From a virus: a stretch of DNA of 23,690 nt. Under the pieces are notes generated by a model. It worked only from the letters and a program-made list of their open reading frames with translations. It ran no database searches and was not told where the DNA came from. Position numbers and translations under genes: made by a program. The DNA is taken from positions 1 through 23,690 of IMG/VR virus record IMGVR_UViG_3300007511_000154. One strand, 5' to 3'. This document shows positions 12,959 to 19,767 of this stretch, in pieces (the stretch's first letter is position 1; the number at the start of each line of letters is the position of its first letter).

Positions 12959-13690
12959 ATGGCGTATTGCGACCGAGACGATATCATTATCGCGATCGAC
13001 GAACACGATCTCATCCAGTTACTCGACGATGAGCGTATTCTCGACGATTTGAAAGCGGGCAAGATATACCAATTCCAAGTCGACACGAACGCGACCTCCG
13101 GGCATTTCGAGACCTCGGGCGACGTCGCGGTTACGCTTGGACCCGGCAATACAGCGCCTCGTGTCCGGGCGAATAGCAAGTTCCGGCTCTCGTCCGGTTG
13201 GTATGAGATAACTTCGATCACGGACGACGGCGAAGCCGCCGACGAGGTCGCGGTTTCGACGTGTTATTATGGCGACGCCGTTCCCGATACTGGCGTTTAC
13301 ATCGTCGAGGAGATGGAGCCGGAAAAGGCGGAGGAACGACTCGATCGTTATATCGCCGACGCCGACGCTTGGATCGACACGGTACTCCGTCGCAACGGAT
13401 GGACGGTCCCGGTTACGATGGACGGTTCGTCCGACGCAAACACGATTCGGAACGTCGCGGTCGAGCACGTTAAGCGGAACCTCTTTACAAGGCGTAAAGG
13501 ATTCAATCCCGAGAAGTCGCCCTATACGTTGCGCGGCAACAAACAGCTCGAGGATATGTTGACGGCGCTCAAACCGTCTCACGCTTCCGATCTATTGACG
13601 ATTCAAAGCCGCGACGAGTATATGCAAGGACGGACCGAGACTCCGTTTTATCAACAGAATCGCTCGCGGGATAAGATGAGGGGTTGGTAA
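12959..13690 (+). CDS. gp36-like (DUF1320) connector protein with an inserted domain
   Basis: A 243-aa protein. DUF1320 connectors begin with a short helix and continue into a helical core. Here the opening MAYCDRDDIIIAIDEHDLIQLLDDERI is separated from the core (EKAEERLDRYIADADAWIDT and onward, VEHVKRNLFTRRKGF) by about 90 residues of beta-rich sequence (about 28-118; strands around FETSGDVAVTLGPG, FRLSSGWYEITSIT, TGVYIVEEM). The family is usually about 140-150 aa, so the insertion explains the extra length. ATG 12959 is chosen over an upstream frame extension because TTGGAG precedes it and the extension would run through the terminator. Its stop overlaps the next start (TAATG). Role: head-tail joining. 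Confidence 0.78.
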   Translation: MAYCDRDDIIIAIDEHDLIQLLDDERILDDLKAGKIYQFQVDTNATSGHFETSGDVAVTLGPGNTAPRVRANSKFRLSSGWYEITSITDDGEAADEVAVSTCYYGDAVPDTGVYIVEEMEPEKAEERLDRYIADADAWIDTVLRRNGWTVPVTMDGSSDANTIRNVAVEHVKRNLFTRRKGFNPEKSPYTLRGNKQLEDMLTALKPSHASDLLTIQSRDEYMQGRTETPFYQQNRSRDKMRGW

Positions 13691-14217
13691 TGGCGAGCGG
13701 CGATATCCATATTTCGGCGAACTTGATCGGAGCGAAAGAGCTCCAAGCGAAGCTCTCGAAGATTATTAGCAAAGGCGACGACTTGACTCGTCCGTTTCGG
13801 GATTCCGTTGTTCAAATGATCGGGTCGGTCCGCCGGAACTTTCGCGAGGAGGGACGTCCTGACCGTTGGCCAGAATCTCAACGGGTTATCTTGGGGCAAG
13901 GCGAACGGACGCTCCGGATCACTGGCGCTCTAATGAACTCGGTGAACGGGCGGGCGTCTAAGAGGCGAATGACGATCGGGTCAAATCTTGATTACGCGGC
14001 GATTCACCAATTCGGAGGATCAACGCCGCCTCATGTTATTGAGCCGGTCAACGCCAAGGCGCTCCGATGGTTCGGACCCGGCGGCGGAGCGATCTTCGCG
14101 AAGCGGGTTAACCATCCCGGAAGTGAGATCCCGGCGCGACGGTTCGCGATGTTCCATAAGGACGATCGTAAGTTTATTGTCGACCGGGTATCCCGACACG
14201 TCAACGGGAGGCGATAA
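13690..14217 (+). CDS. Mu G-like virion morphogenesis / tail completion protein
   Basis: A 175-aa protein. It carries the family pattern of an N-terminal helix (LIGAKELQAKLSKI), RPFRDSVVQMIGSVRRNFREEG with PDRWPES, LRITGALMNSV, then IGSNLDYAAIHQFGG and the C-terminal IPARRFAMF. This is the order of motifs in Mu gpG-type proteins that complete the tail or neck. The ATG at 13690 shares its A with the upstream TAA. An in-frame TTG six bases earlier is unlikely. It overlaps the next gene as TAATG, so gp36-, G- and gp37-like genes are one coupled block. Confidence 0.88.
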   Translation: MASGDIHISANLIGAKELQAKLSKIISKGDDLTRPFRDSVVQMIGSVRRNFREEGRPDRWPESQRVILGQGERTLRITGALMNSVNGRASKRRMTIGSNLDYAAIHQFGGSTPPHVIEPVNAKALRWFGPGGGAIFAKRVNHPGSEIPARRFAMFHKDDRKFIVDRVSRHVNGRR

Positions 14218-14678
14218 TGTCGTTAGGGCTGGATCTAATCGCCTTTGAGGAGGCAATTGAAACAAAGCTCGACGCGATCCTCCCCGACGCCTCGGTCGGT
14301 ACTTATGATACTTGGACCGAATTAAGGGATCGGGGAGAACCGATCAACGCGCCGTCCGTGTTCTTTGCATTCGACGGGATGGACCAAGAGGAGATCGGTA
14401 ACACGAACGCCGCGATCTTGGTCGAGGTAAACTTGAAATGGAATCTCTTGATCGTTGCCGAATCGTTCCGATCAGGTCGGGACAAGCGGCGCGAAACGGG
14501 CGAGGGATTGTACGATCTTTACGAGTTGATAATGGACGGATTGACCGGGTCGAACCTCGGGATCGACGCAACGATGGAGGCGACGCTCGGCGAGTTACGA
14601 CCGTTCGAGGTCGTCTTGGGGCAAGAGCTCATATATGAGCTCCCGGTATCGTGGATACATTATACCGTTAAGGAATAG
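14217..14678 (+). CDS. gp37-like (DUF1834) protein
   Basis: A 153-aa protein in the exact position of Mu gp37, after the G-like gene and before the tail proteins. It begins with a helix (LIAFEEAIETKLDAIL) and follows with strands (PSVFFAFDGM, AAILVEVNLKWNLLIVAESF), then GLYDLYELIMDGL and a C-terminal strand pair (ELIYELPVSWIHYTV), as expected of DUF1834. It probably acts as a head-tail connector or tail terminator. Start and upstream stop overlap by one base. Confidence 0.72.
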   Translation: MSLGLDLIAFEEAIETKLDAILPDASVGTYDTWTELRDRGEPINAPSVFFAFDGMDQEEIGNTNAAILVEVNLKWNLLIVAESFRSGRDKRRETGEGLYDLYELIMDGLTGSNLGIDATMEATLGELRPFEVVLGQELIYELPVSWIHYTVKE

Positions 14679-14687
14679 GAGCCGACG

Positions 14688-15980
14688 ATGGCAGTCGATA
14701 CAACTAATATCGCGTTCGGGACGGCGTTTATCAGGTTCCTCCCTCACCAAATAGGAGCGGACTATTCGTCGACGGGAGAGCCGTTCCTTGCGACAATGCT
14801 CGACTCGACGGTTTATATCGGTTTCACAACGAACGGCGGCGAAGTCCAGCTCGACGCGAACGTTCTCGAGTTTGAAGTTCAAGAGGAGACGTTCCCGGTT
14901 GGACTCGGTGTCGTCTCGGCGTCGACAAAAATATCGTTCGAGTCTCCCAATCTCGGGAACGAGTTACTCTTAGCCCGAACGCTCGGGTTGTTGGAGAACG
15001 AAGAGGAGACGATTAGCTCCAAGGAATACTATACAGCGACCGGGATCAAGGTAATTCCGCAAGGGTTCGGCGTGTTGATATCGCAACGTCGCCAAGACGG
15101 GAACGGGTTCGATCACATATACGCGCCGAACTGCCAGATCGACGCCTCGGATTGGGCGGTTACATATGCGAGGACCGAGCTCCGAAAAAAGACGATAACC
15201 CTAATCGCTCACGCGAGCGATCAGGCGGCGCTCCTCATGCCATTGCAAGGCGCGAATAAACACGCCTCAATCTCGTATCTCGAGCAAGCGGCGGCGACGG
15301 TCGAGTTTTCGAAATGTCTCCGACACGACGGGTCTCATACAACCGACAACCCGGTCCATATGTCTCACGGGTTAGGGATCGACGCCGGGGCGGCTGAGAT
15401 CACGACCGGCGGATACGGGAGCGTCGATCGTGATTCCGAACATATCGTCTCTCATGGCGAGTATATGATCCGTCTCTCGTCGGTAACTTCGGGAAACGAG
15501 GTATTTATTGCTTGCGGCGTACCGTCGGCCCTGGCGTCGACCGGAGCGTCGGAACATCATTGGAACCGAACCGCGTCGGCTCAATGGACGCTTGCGGCGA
15601 AACATATGACATATACCGCGCCAATGATTATCCGAGCGTTCGATATGGAGGGACAACTCCTCACGCCGACCGATATCACTTATACGGACGGAGCGCCGGG
15701 AGTCGGACAAATCGTCCTCGACTTTGCGTCCGCCGTCGCGGGTCGGGCGATCGTTTGTTTGACTGGACCGAACGGAGCGTTAACTGCGTCGCCAACACCG
15801 GCGACGACTTGGGTTATATCGGCGGCGGGTAATACCGATCATCTCCCGTTTATCTTTGCTTGTATGGATGGATCGAACAACCCGATCGAACCGCTCTCGT
15901 ACTCATACGACGGCGGAGCCGAAGAGTACACATTGAACTGGGGATCGTCTCAAGCGGGGACGTACCGCGCCATTTTTTAA
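14688..15980 (+). CDS. Tail tube-type protein with C-terminal extension
   Basis: A 430-aa protein. Residues about 1-195 read as a tail tube-like beta fold (VYIGFTTNGGEVQLDANVLE, SISFESPNL-like strand, YYTATGIKVIPQGFGVLISQ, IYAPNCQIDASDWAVTYART and KKTITLIAHASDQAA). The same block recurs in the next gene. Residues about 200-430 add repeated beta-sandwich-like sequence (FIACGVPSALASTG, APMIIRAFDMEGQLL, GAPGVGQIVLDFASAVAG) that could be Ig-like decoration on the tail surface. The start is clear (AGGAGCCGACG, ATG). Alternatives are a minor tube variant or a collar protein. Confidence 0.6.
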   Translation: MAVDTTNIAFGTAFIRFLPHQIGADYSSTGEPFLATMLDSTVYIGFTTNGGEVQLDANVLEFEVQEETFPVGLGVVSASTKISFESPNLGNELLLARTLGLLENEEETISSKEYYTATGIKVIPQGFGVLISQRRQDGNGFDHIYAPNCQIDASDWAVTYARTELRKKTITLIAHASDQAALLMPLQGANKHASISYLEQAAATVEFSKCLRHDGSHTTDNPVHMSHGLGIDAGAAEITTGGYGSVDRDSEHIVSHGEYMIRLSSVTSGNEVFIACGVPSALASTGASEHHWNRTASAQWTLAAKHMTYTAPMIIRAFDMEGQLLTPTDITYTDGAPGVGQIVLDFASAVAGRAIVCLTGPNGALTASPTPATTWVISAAGNTDHLPFIFACMDGSNNPIEPLSYSYDGGAEEYTLNWGSSQAGTYRAIF

Positions 15981-15995
15981 CAAGGAGAGAGAAAC

Positions 15996-16646
15996 ATGCC
16001 AACCTCACCGACTGGTATTCGTTGGGGACTCGACGCGGTAATGATAACCGCTCATACTGGCTCATTCGTGACTCCGGTATGGCAGGAGATCGCGTTCGTT
16101 GATCTTCTCGTCGACCTGTTGGCCGCCGAGACAACCTTGGACTTTGTCCATTCCGCCGAGCTCAAGATGGATCTCGAGAACGAGATGTTTGAGCTCACTA
16201 ACGAAATGTTCTCCGTCGGACACGGCGTCAAAACCGGTTCTTGTGAGCTTACATTGACTTGTGACGCGGGCGATATCAATTCCCTCGTTTGGGCGCTCGG
16301 AAAGTCCGGGTATCAAACCGAGGACAACGTGACCGGGACCGACGACTTTTATACGTTGACCGGCGGCGTTGTGATTCCGCAACGGGTCTCGATTCTGTTA
16401 AAGATCGACAACCCGCACGAGTCGACGTATAGCGATTACGTCTATCTCCCCAATTGCCAAGCAAAGGGGAACCTCGCGTCGTTAATGTTGTCCCGGAAAG
16501 AACGTCGGACCGTCGACGTCGAGTTCATTTGTCACGCTTCGAACCAACGCGCTGCGTCCGGAGACGCTCTCGATATGTGTATCGAAGCGTCGGGCGGAGC
16601 GACGAAACCGGGATCGCCGTTTAAGCTAATGACTCAATACGGATAA
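15996..16646 (+). CDS. Tail tube-type protein, short paralogue
   Basis: A 216-aa protein with a good ribosome site (AAGGAGAG). It aligns by eye with the preceding gene: FYTLTGGVVIPQRVSILLKI against YYTATGIKVIPQGFGVLISQ, YVYLPNCQAKGNLASLMLSR against IYAPNCQIDASDWAVTYART, and VDVEFICHASNQRA against KTITLIAHASDQAA. It lacks the C-terminal extension. It is probably the main tail tube subunit; no sheath gene is present, so the tail is probably non-contractile. A hairpin (16648-16664) follows directly. Confidence 0.65.
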   Translation: MPTSPTGIRWGLDAVMITAHTGSFVTPVWQEIAFVDLLVDLLAAETTLDFVHSAELKMDLENEMFELTNEMFSVGHGVKTGSCELTLTCDAGDINSLVWALGKSGYQTEDNVTGTDDFYTLTGGVVIPQRVSILLKIDNPHESTYSDYVYLPNCQAKGNLASLMLSRKERRTVDVEFICHASNQRAASGDALDMCIEASGGATKPGSPFKLMTQYG

Positions 16647-16647
16647 G

Positions 16648-16664
16648 TCCGGGAGAGTCCCGGA
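16648..16664 (+). terminator. Hairpin after the tail tube gene
   Basis: TCCGGGA (16648-16654) and TCCCGGA (16658-16664) form a perfect 7-bp stem around GAG, one base after the TAA. No T-run follows, so partial termination or mRNA stabilisation is more likely than full stop. Confidence 0.45.
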
Positions 16665-16690
16665 TCACATAGACGAGACGCGGAGGTATC

Positions 16691-17140
16691 GTGGATACTA
16701 TGTTCACAATCGACGGCAACGAGTACCGGATCGGTCGACTCGACGTCGGGATGTTTCAGGATATGGGAGTCTTGATCGGTTGCTTGAAGAGGCTCCCCAA
16801 AACCGAGCCGGATCAGGAGATCCAATTCGCCGACATAATGGAGACGATCCTCGCCGAGGGGATGTTGTCCGAAGTGTTAACGATTGTCCTCGAGCCGGTC
16901 GATCACGACGCGAAGTTCGATCCGAAGCGGGTCGACTTACCGATGGCGCTCGAGGTACTCGAGGGTTTTTTTACCTTGAACGTCGAGTTCTTGCGAGCTA
17001 TCCCGAGCTCTTTGCAAAGGATCGCGTCGACGATAATCCAGTTAGCGCCGAAAGTCGGGGCGAACGGAGGGGCCGCTCCATTCGCGGAAGTCTCGGGATT
17101 TTCAGAATCCTCGGACGTCCCGCCGAATACGAAGCAATAA
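16691..17140 (+). CDS. Tail assembly chaperone, zero-frame product (lambda G-like role)
   Basis: A 149-aa protein starting at GTG 16691 after GGAGGT; an ATG nine bases later is an alternative. It has a short strand opening (FTIDGNEYRIGRL) then mostly helices (MALEVLEGFFTLNVEFLRAI), with a low-complexity tail. Position between tail tube and tape measure is where tail assembly chaperones sit in siphoviruses. A -1 open frame overlaps its 3' part and runs on to the tape measure start, the usual G/GT design. Phe94-Phe95 lie in GGT TTT TTT ACC, a T7 slippery run. Confidence 0.7.
   Translation: MDTMFTIDGNEYRIGRLDVGMFQDMGVLIGCLKRLPKTEPDQEIQFADIMETILAEGMLSEVLTIVLEPVDHDAKFDPKRVDLPMALEVLEGFFTLNVEFLRAIPSSLQRIASTIIQLAPKVGANGGAAPFAEVSGFSESSDVPPNTKQ
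16966..16972 (+). promoter_or_regulatory. T7 slippery sequence: candidate -1 frameshift site
   Basis: The zero frame reads GGT TTT TTT ACC, so T TTT TTT fits the slippery heptamer rule and leads into the -1 frame (TTT TTT TAC). It is the only canonical heptamer I found in the overlap. Its distance from the end of the zero frame (about 170 nt) is larger than in many phages, so a slip nearer the 3' end cannot be excluded. Confidence 0.45.
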
Positions 17141-17352
17141 GGAGGCTCCCGCTCGACGTCGCGTTGGCGTATGTCGTTGAGACAATTAACGACTCGAAGC
17201 AAGACGGGTTCGCTCCGGAGGCTGGAGATGTTGGGCCTCGGACCGACGGCGCGTTCGATCCATTCGCTTTGATTCATCGACAAATTGAACTCGACAACCC
17301 ACAAGGCCCGAAGTCTAAGACGATCAACCTATCGGAGCTCGGCAATGGCTAA
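16966..17352 (+). CDS. -1 frame extension of the tail assembly chaperone (T-like part)
   Basis: An open frame without a usable start continues in -1 from within the chaperone gene to a TAA at 17350-17352. The part beyond the zero-frame stop is clearly protein-like (AEYEAIRRLPLDVALAYVVE, FDPFALIHRQIELDN). Its stop overlaps the tape measure start by 8 nt (ATGGCTAA), as expected if ribosomes translate through it. The fused product would be about 220 aa. The stretch encoded between the T7 and about 17090 in this frame (FAKDRVDDNPVSAESRGERR) is less convincing, which leaves the exact slip point open. Confidence 0.55.
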   Translation, partial: FFYLERRVLASYPELFAKDRVDDNPVSAESRGERRGRSIRGSLGIFRILGRPAEYEAIRRLPLDVALAYVVETINDSKQDGFAPEAGDVGPRTDGAFDPFALIHRQIELDNPQGPKSKTINLSELGNG

Positions 17353-19303
17353 ACAAACGGACACCCTCTTACTCGAGCTCCGAGCCGATATATCGGACCT
17401 TCAGTCCGACCTCAACAAAGCAACCCGCTCGATCAAGGGATTCGGTAAGCAAACGACCGGATCGTTTGGCGCTATTACCGCCGCCGCTAAACGGATGGCG
17501 GGACCACTCGCCGCTGCTTTCACGATTACCGGATTGACCCGGACCGTTAACCAGTTAGTCGACGCCGCCGATTCGATTGGGAAGTCCGCCGACAAGATCG
17601 GACTCTCGACAACCGAGCTTCAAGAATGGCGATACGCCGCCGAGAGAAACAGGGTCGCCGCTAATACTCTCGATATGGCGGTCCAGCGGTTTACCCGCCG
17701 AACAGCCGAGGCGGCTCAAGGGACCGGCGAAGCGAAAGCGGCTCTCGAGGAATTGGGGATCGAGCTCCTCGATACCGAGGGGAATCTTCGTCGACCCGAG
17801 GAACTCCTCCTCGATGTTGCCGACGCGATGGAAAAGGTAGAATCGCAAGGGGACCGGGTCCGTATTGCTATGAGGCTTTTCGACTCCGAGGGCGTTGCGA
17901 TGGTCAACGTTCTCCGGGGCGGATCGTCCGCTCTTCGTGAAATGAAACAGGAGCTCGCCGACGTTGGCGGGATCATTGACGAGGACTTGATTCGCAACAC
18001 CGAAGAGCTCAAGAACGCGACCGCCGAACTCGATACCGCTTGGCGCGGGTTCTCCTCAACCCTCATTCTCGAAGCGGCTCCGGCAATGGCAAGCGTGACT
18101 AATTGGGGGACTTGGCTCGTTCAGTCAATCGCCGGACTCAAAAATCTCGAAAAGCCCCAAGTCCTCCCCGATCTCGCTTTGATCGAAGAGGAGATGAGGA
18201 TTCGCCAAGAGATCGCTCGACTCGAAAAGATGGAGGCGGGGAATCGTAGTCGATGGAGCGCCGAGTATACCGCTCAACACGACGCGAGAAAAGCCGAGCT
18301 CCGTGAGGAACTCGAAGCTCACCTCGAACAGCAAACCGCCGAACAGCTCGCCCTCAAGGCAAAGCGGGAAGAGGAGGAGGCGGCGGCAAAACTCGCCGAT
18401 GAACTACGGCAACTCAACGAGGAACGCGCGGAGGCGGCGAAGTATATTCGTGAGTTCACGGCAGAGCTCCTAAAATCGCAAGAATTAGCTAAGGATATGG
18501 CGCGACCTACAGCCGATAGATTGGATCTTGAATATGAATCTCAATTACAGCTGCTAGGAGCAATGGAGGAGGTCGAAGCCGCCTTCGAGGGGCTCGATAT
18601 CTTTGATCGATGGTCGAAGCAACAGATCCGCGCCTTTAACAATATGAAGAGCGCGATCGAGTCGGGCTGGGAACAGTTGTGGGTATCGCTTGCTGACTCC
18701 GATATGACCGGGGCCGAGCGCTGGAAGGCTATACAAAACAGTATCCTTCAAGCCGGACTCCGCACCGCGTCAGAGCTGACTATCGCTTGGATAATGAGTG
18801 AAGAGACTCGGGCGATGTTTACGCAGGCCAATGTGGCGAAAGTTGTTGTCGCGATGGCGACCGAGATTAGCGCGAGGTTGTCGGCGGCGGCGGCGGCGAT
18901 CGCTCAGGCGATCGGAAGTTTGTTTGCATGGTTTGCGTCGCTTGGTCCTTGGGGTATCGCAGCGGCGACGGCTTCCGCCGCTGGATTGATAGCGACTTTC
19001 GCCGGGCTCAAGAGTCAGCTTGGATTCGAAAAAGGCGGACTCTTCGGTAAAGGGCAAACCGCATTCCTCGAGGGAGCCGGTCCCGAGCTTGTCGCGCCGG
19101 TCGGAGACTTCTTTACAGCGGTCGCCGGATTGACTGGCGCTCGCGAACGCGACCTCCGGGAGGGTCGTTCAGTCGGAGGCTCGTCGGGTCCGTCGATGGT
19201 ATTTAATATCACGGCAATGAGCGGCGCGGACGTACAACGGGCGGTCGAACGCGATGTTATCCCGGCGCTCAAGCGGGCGAGGAATCGCGGGAGGAATTGG
19301 TAA
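17345..19303 (+). CDS. Tape measure protein
   Basis: A 652-aa tail length ruler. It opens with LELRADISDLQSDLNKATRS, then AAAKRMAGPLAAAFTITGL and a conserved-looking tape measure segment (IGKSADKIGLSTTELQEWRY). A long charged coiled-coil region spans about 310-400 (EEEMRIRQEIARLEKMEAG and EEEAAAKLADELRQLNEERA). Hydrophobic segments lie at about 509-555, before a GGLFGKGQTAFLEGAGPELV motif common near the C-terminus of siphoviral tape measures. From the known ruler relation (about 0.15 nm per residue) the tail would be near 100 nm. ATG 17345 is favoured over an upstream frame opening at 17285. Codon use changes between about 18455 and 18570 (Leu as CTA, TTA, CTT, CTG), suggesting an exchanged segment. 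Confidence 0.88.
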   Translation: MAKQTDTLLLELRADISDLQSDLNKATRSIKGFGKQTTGSFGAITAAAKRMAGPLAAAFTITGLTRTVNQLVDAADSIGKSADKIGLSTTELQEWRYAAERNRVAANTLDMAVQRFTRRTAEAAQGTGEAKAALEELGIELLDTEGNLRRPEELLLDVADAMEKVESQGDRVRIAMRLFDSEGVAMVNVLRGGSSALREMKQELADVGGIIDEDLIRNTEELKNATAELDTAWRGFSSTLILEAAPAMASVTNWGTWLVQSIAGLKNLEKPQVLPDLALIEEEMRIRQEIARLEKMEAGNRSRWSAEYTAQHDARKAELREELEAHLEQQTAEQLALKAKREEEEAAAKLADELRQLNEERAEAAKYIREFTAELLKSQELAKDMARPTADRLDLEYESQLQLLGAMEEVEAAFEGLDIFDRWSKQQIRAFNNMKSAIESGWEQLWVSLADSDMTGAERWKAIQNSILQAGLRTASELTIAWIMSEETRAMFTQANVAKVVVAMATEISARLSAAAAAIAQAIGSLFAWFASLGPWGIAAATASAAGLIATFAGLKSQLGFEKGGLFGKGQTAFLEGAGPELVAPVGDFFTAVAGLTGARERDLREGRSVGGSSGPSMVFNITAMSGADVQRAVERDVIPALKRARNRGRNW

Positions 19304-19758
19304 TGCCATCGTCTTATTACCTCAAGCTCGAGTATCCTCACGACGCGGCGGTTACGGCGACTTGCGAGATAACTTCTTGCGCTCCCGAAATGCCTAACGA
19401 GATGGAACAGGAGATCGACCGGGTCCAGAAACGACACGAGTCTCGATCGGGTAACGTGCAAGTCCTCGATCTTGGGTCGGTCCGAACCCGGTTCTCCATT
19501 GTCCTCCCGTTCTTGTCCGAGGACGATAAAGAGGATCTCTTTAACTTTCTCAGCAAAGAAGCTCCGACCAACTGGAACGCCAACTATACGGGCGCGTCGA
19601 ACCCGCAAGTCGGCGGCGTCAAGTATTCGAAATATCCGTTTACCCTAACCTTTGCGTCCGGATGGTCCCGCGACGTTCGCTTGATTGGCGATATCCAACG
19701 AGCAAGAGCTCACTCGGAGCGATGGCGATACGAGTTCGAAGTGATCGACGAGACCTAA
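19303..19758 (+). CDS. Tail tip-associated protein (family not recognised)
   Basis: A 151-aa protein between tape measure and hub. ATG 19303 overlaps the tape measure stop (TAATG). It begins YYLKLEYPHDAAVTATCEIT and has a central charged strand-helix-strand (VRTRFSIVLPFLSEDDKEDL) and a C-terminal strand (SERWRYEFEVIDE). Position suggests a distal tail or tape-measure-associated protein, as in other Mu-like siphophages. I cannot name a family. Confidence 0.6.
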   Translation: MPSSYYLKLEYPHDAAVTATCEITSCAPEMPNEMEQEIDRVQKRHESRSGNVQVLDLGSVRTRFSIVLPFLSEDDKEDLFNFLSKEAPTNWNANYTGASNPQVGGVKYSKYPFTLTFASGWSRDVRLIGDIQRARAHSERWRYEFEVIDET

Positions 19759-19767
19759 GAGGGCGCG

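Noticed and set aside
13019-13582. Long minus-strand frame opposite the gp36-like gene, and similar ones at 10263-10859 and 19015-19608
   Set aside because: These antisense frames are produced by the strong codon bias (few stop triplets on the opposite strand); translations are Arg/Ser-rich and motif-free.
16796-16801. CCCCAAAA as an alternative slippery site in the tail chaperone
   Set aside because: In the zero frame (CTC CCC AAA ACC) the second tRNA would have to re-pair AAA to CAA, a first-position mismatch; the T7 run is better.
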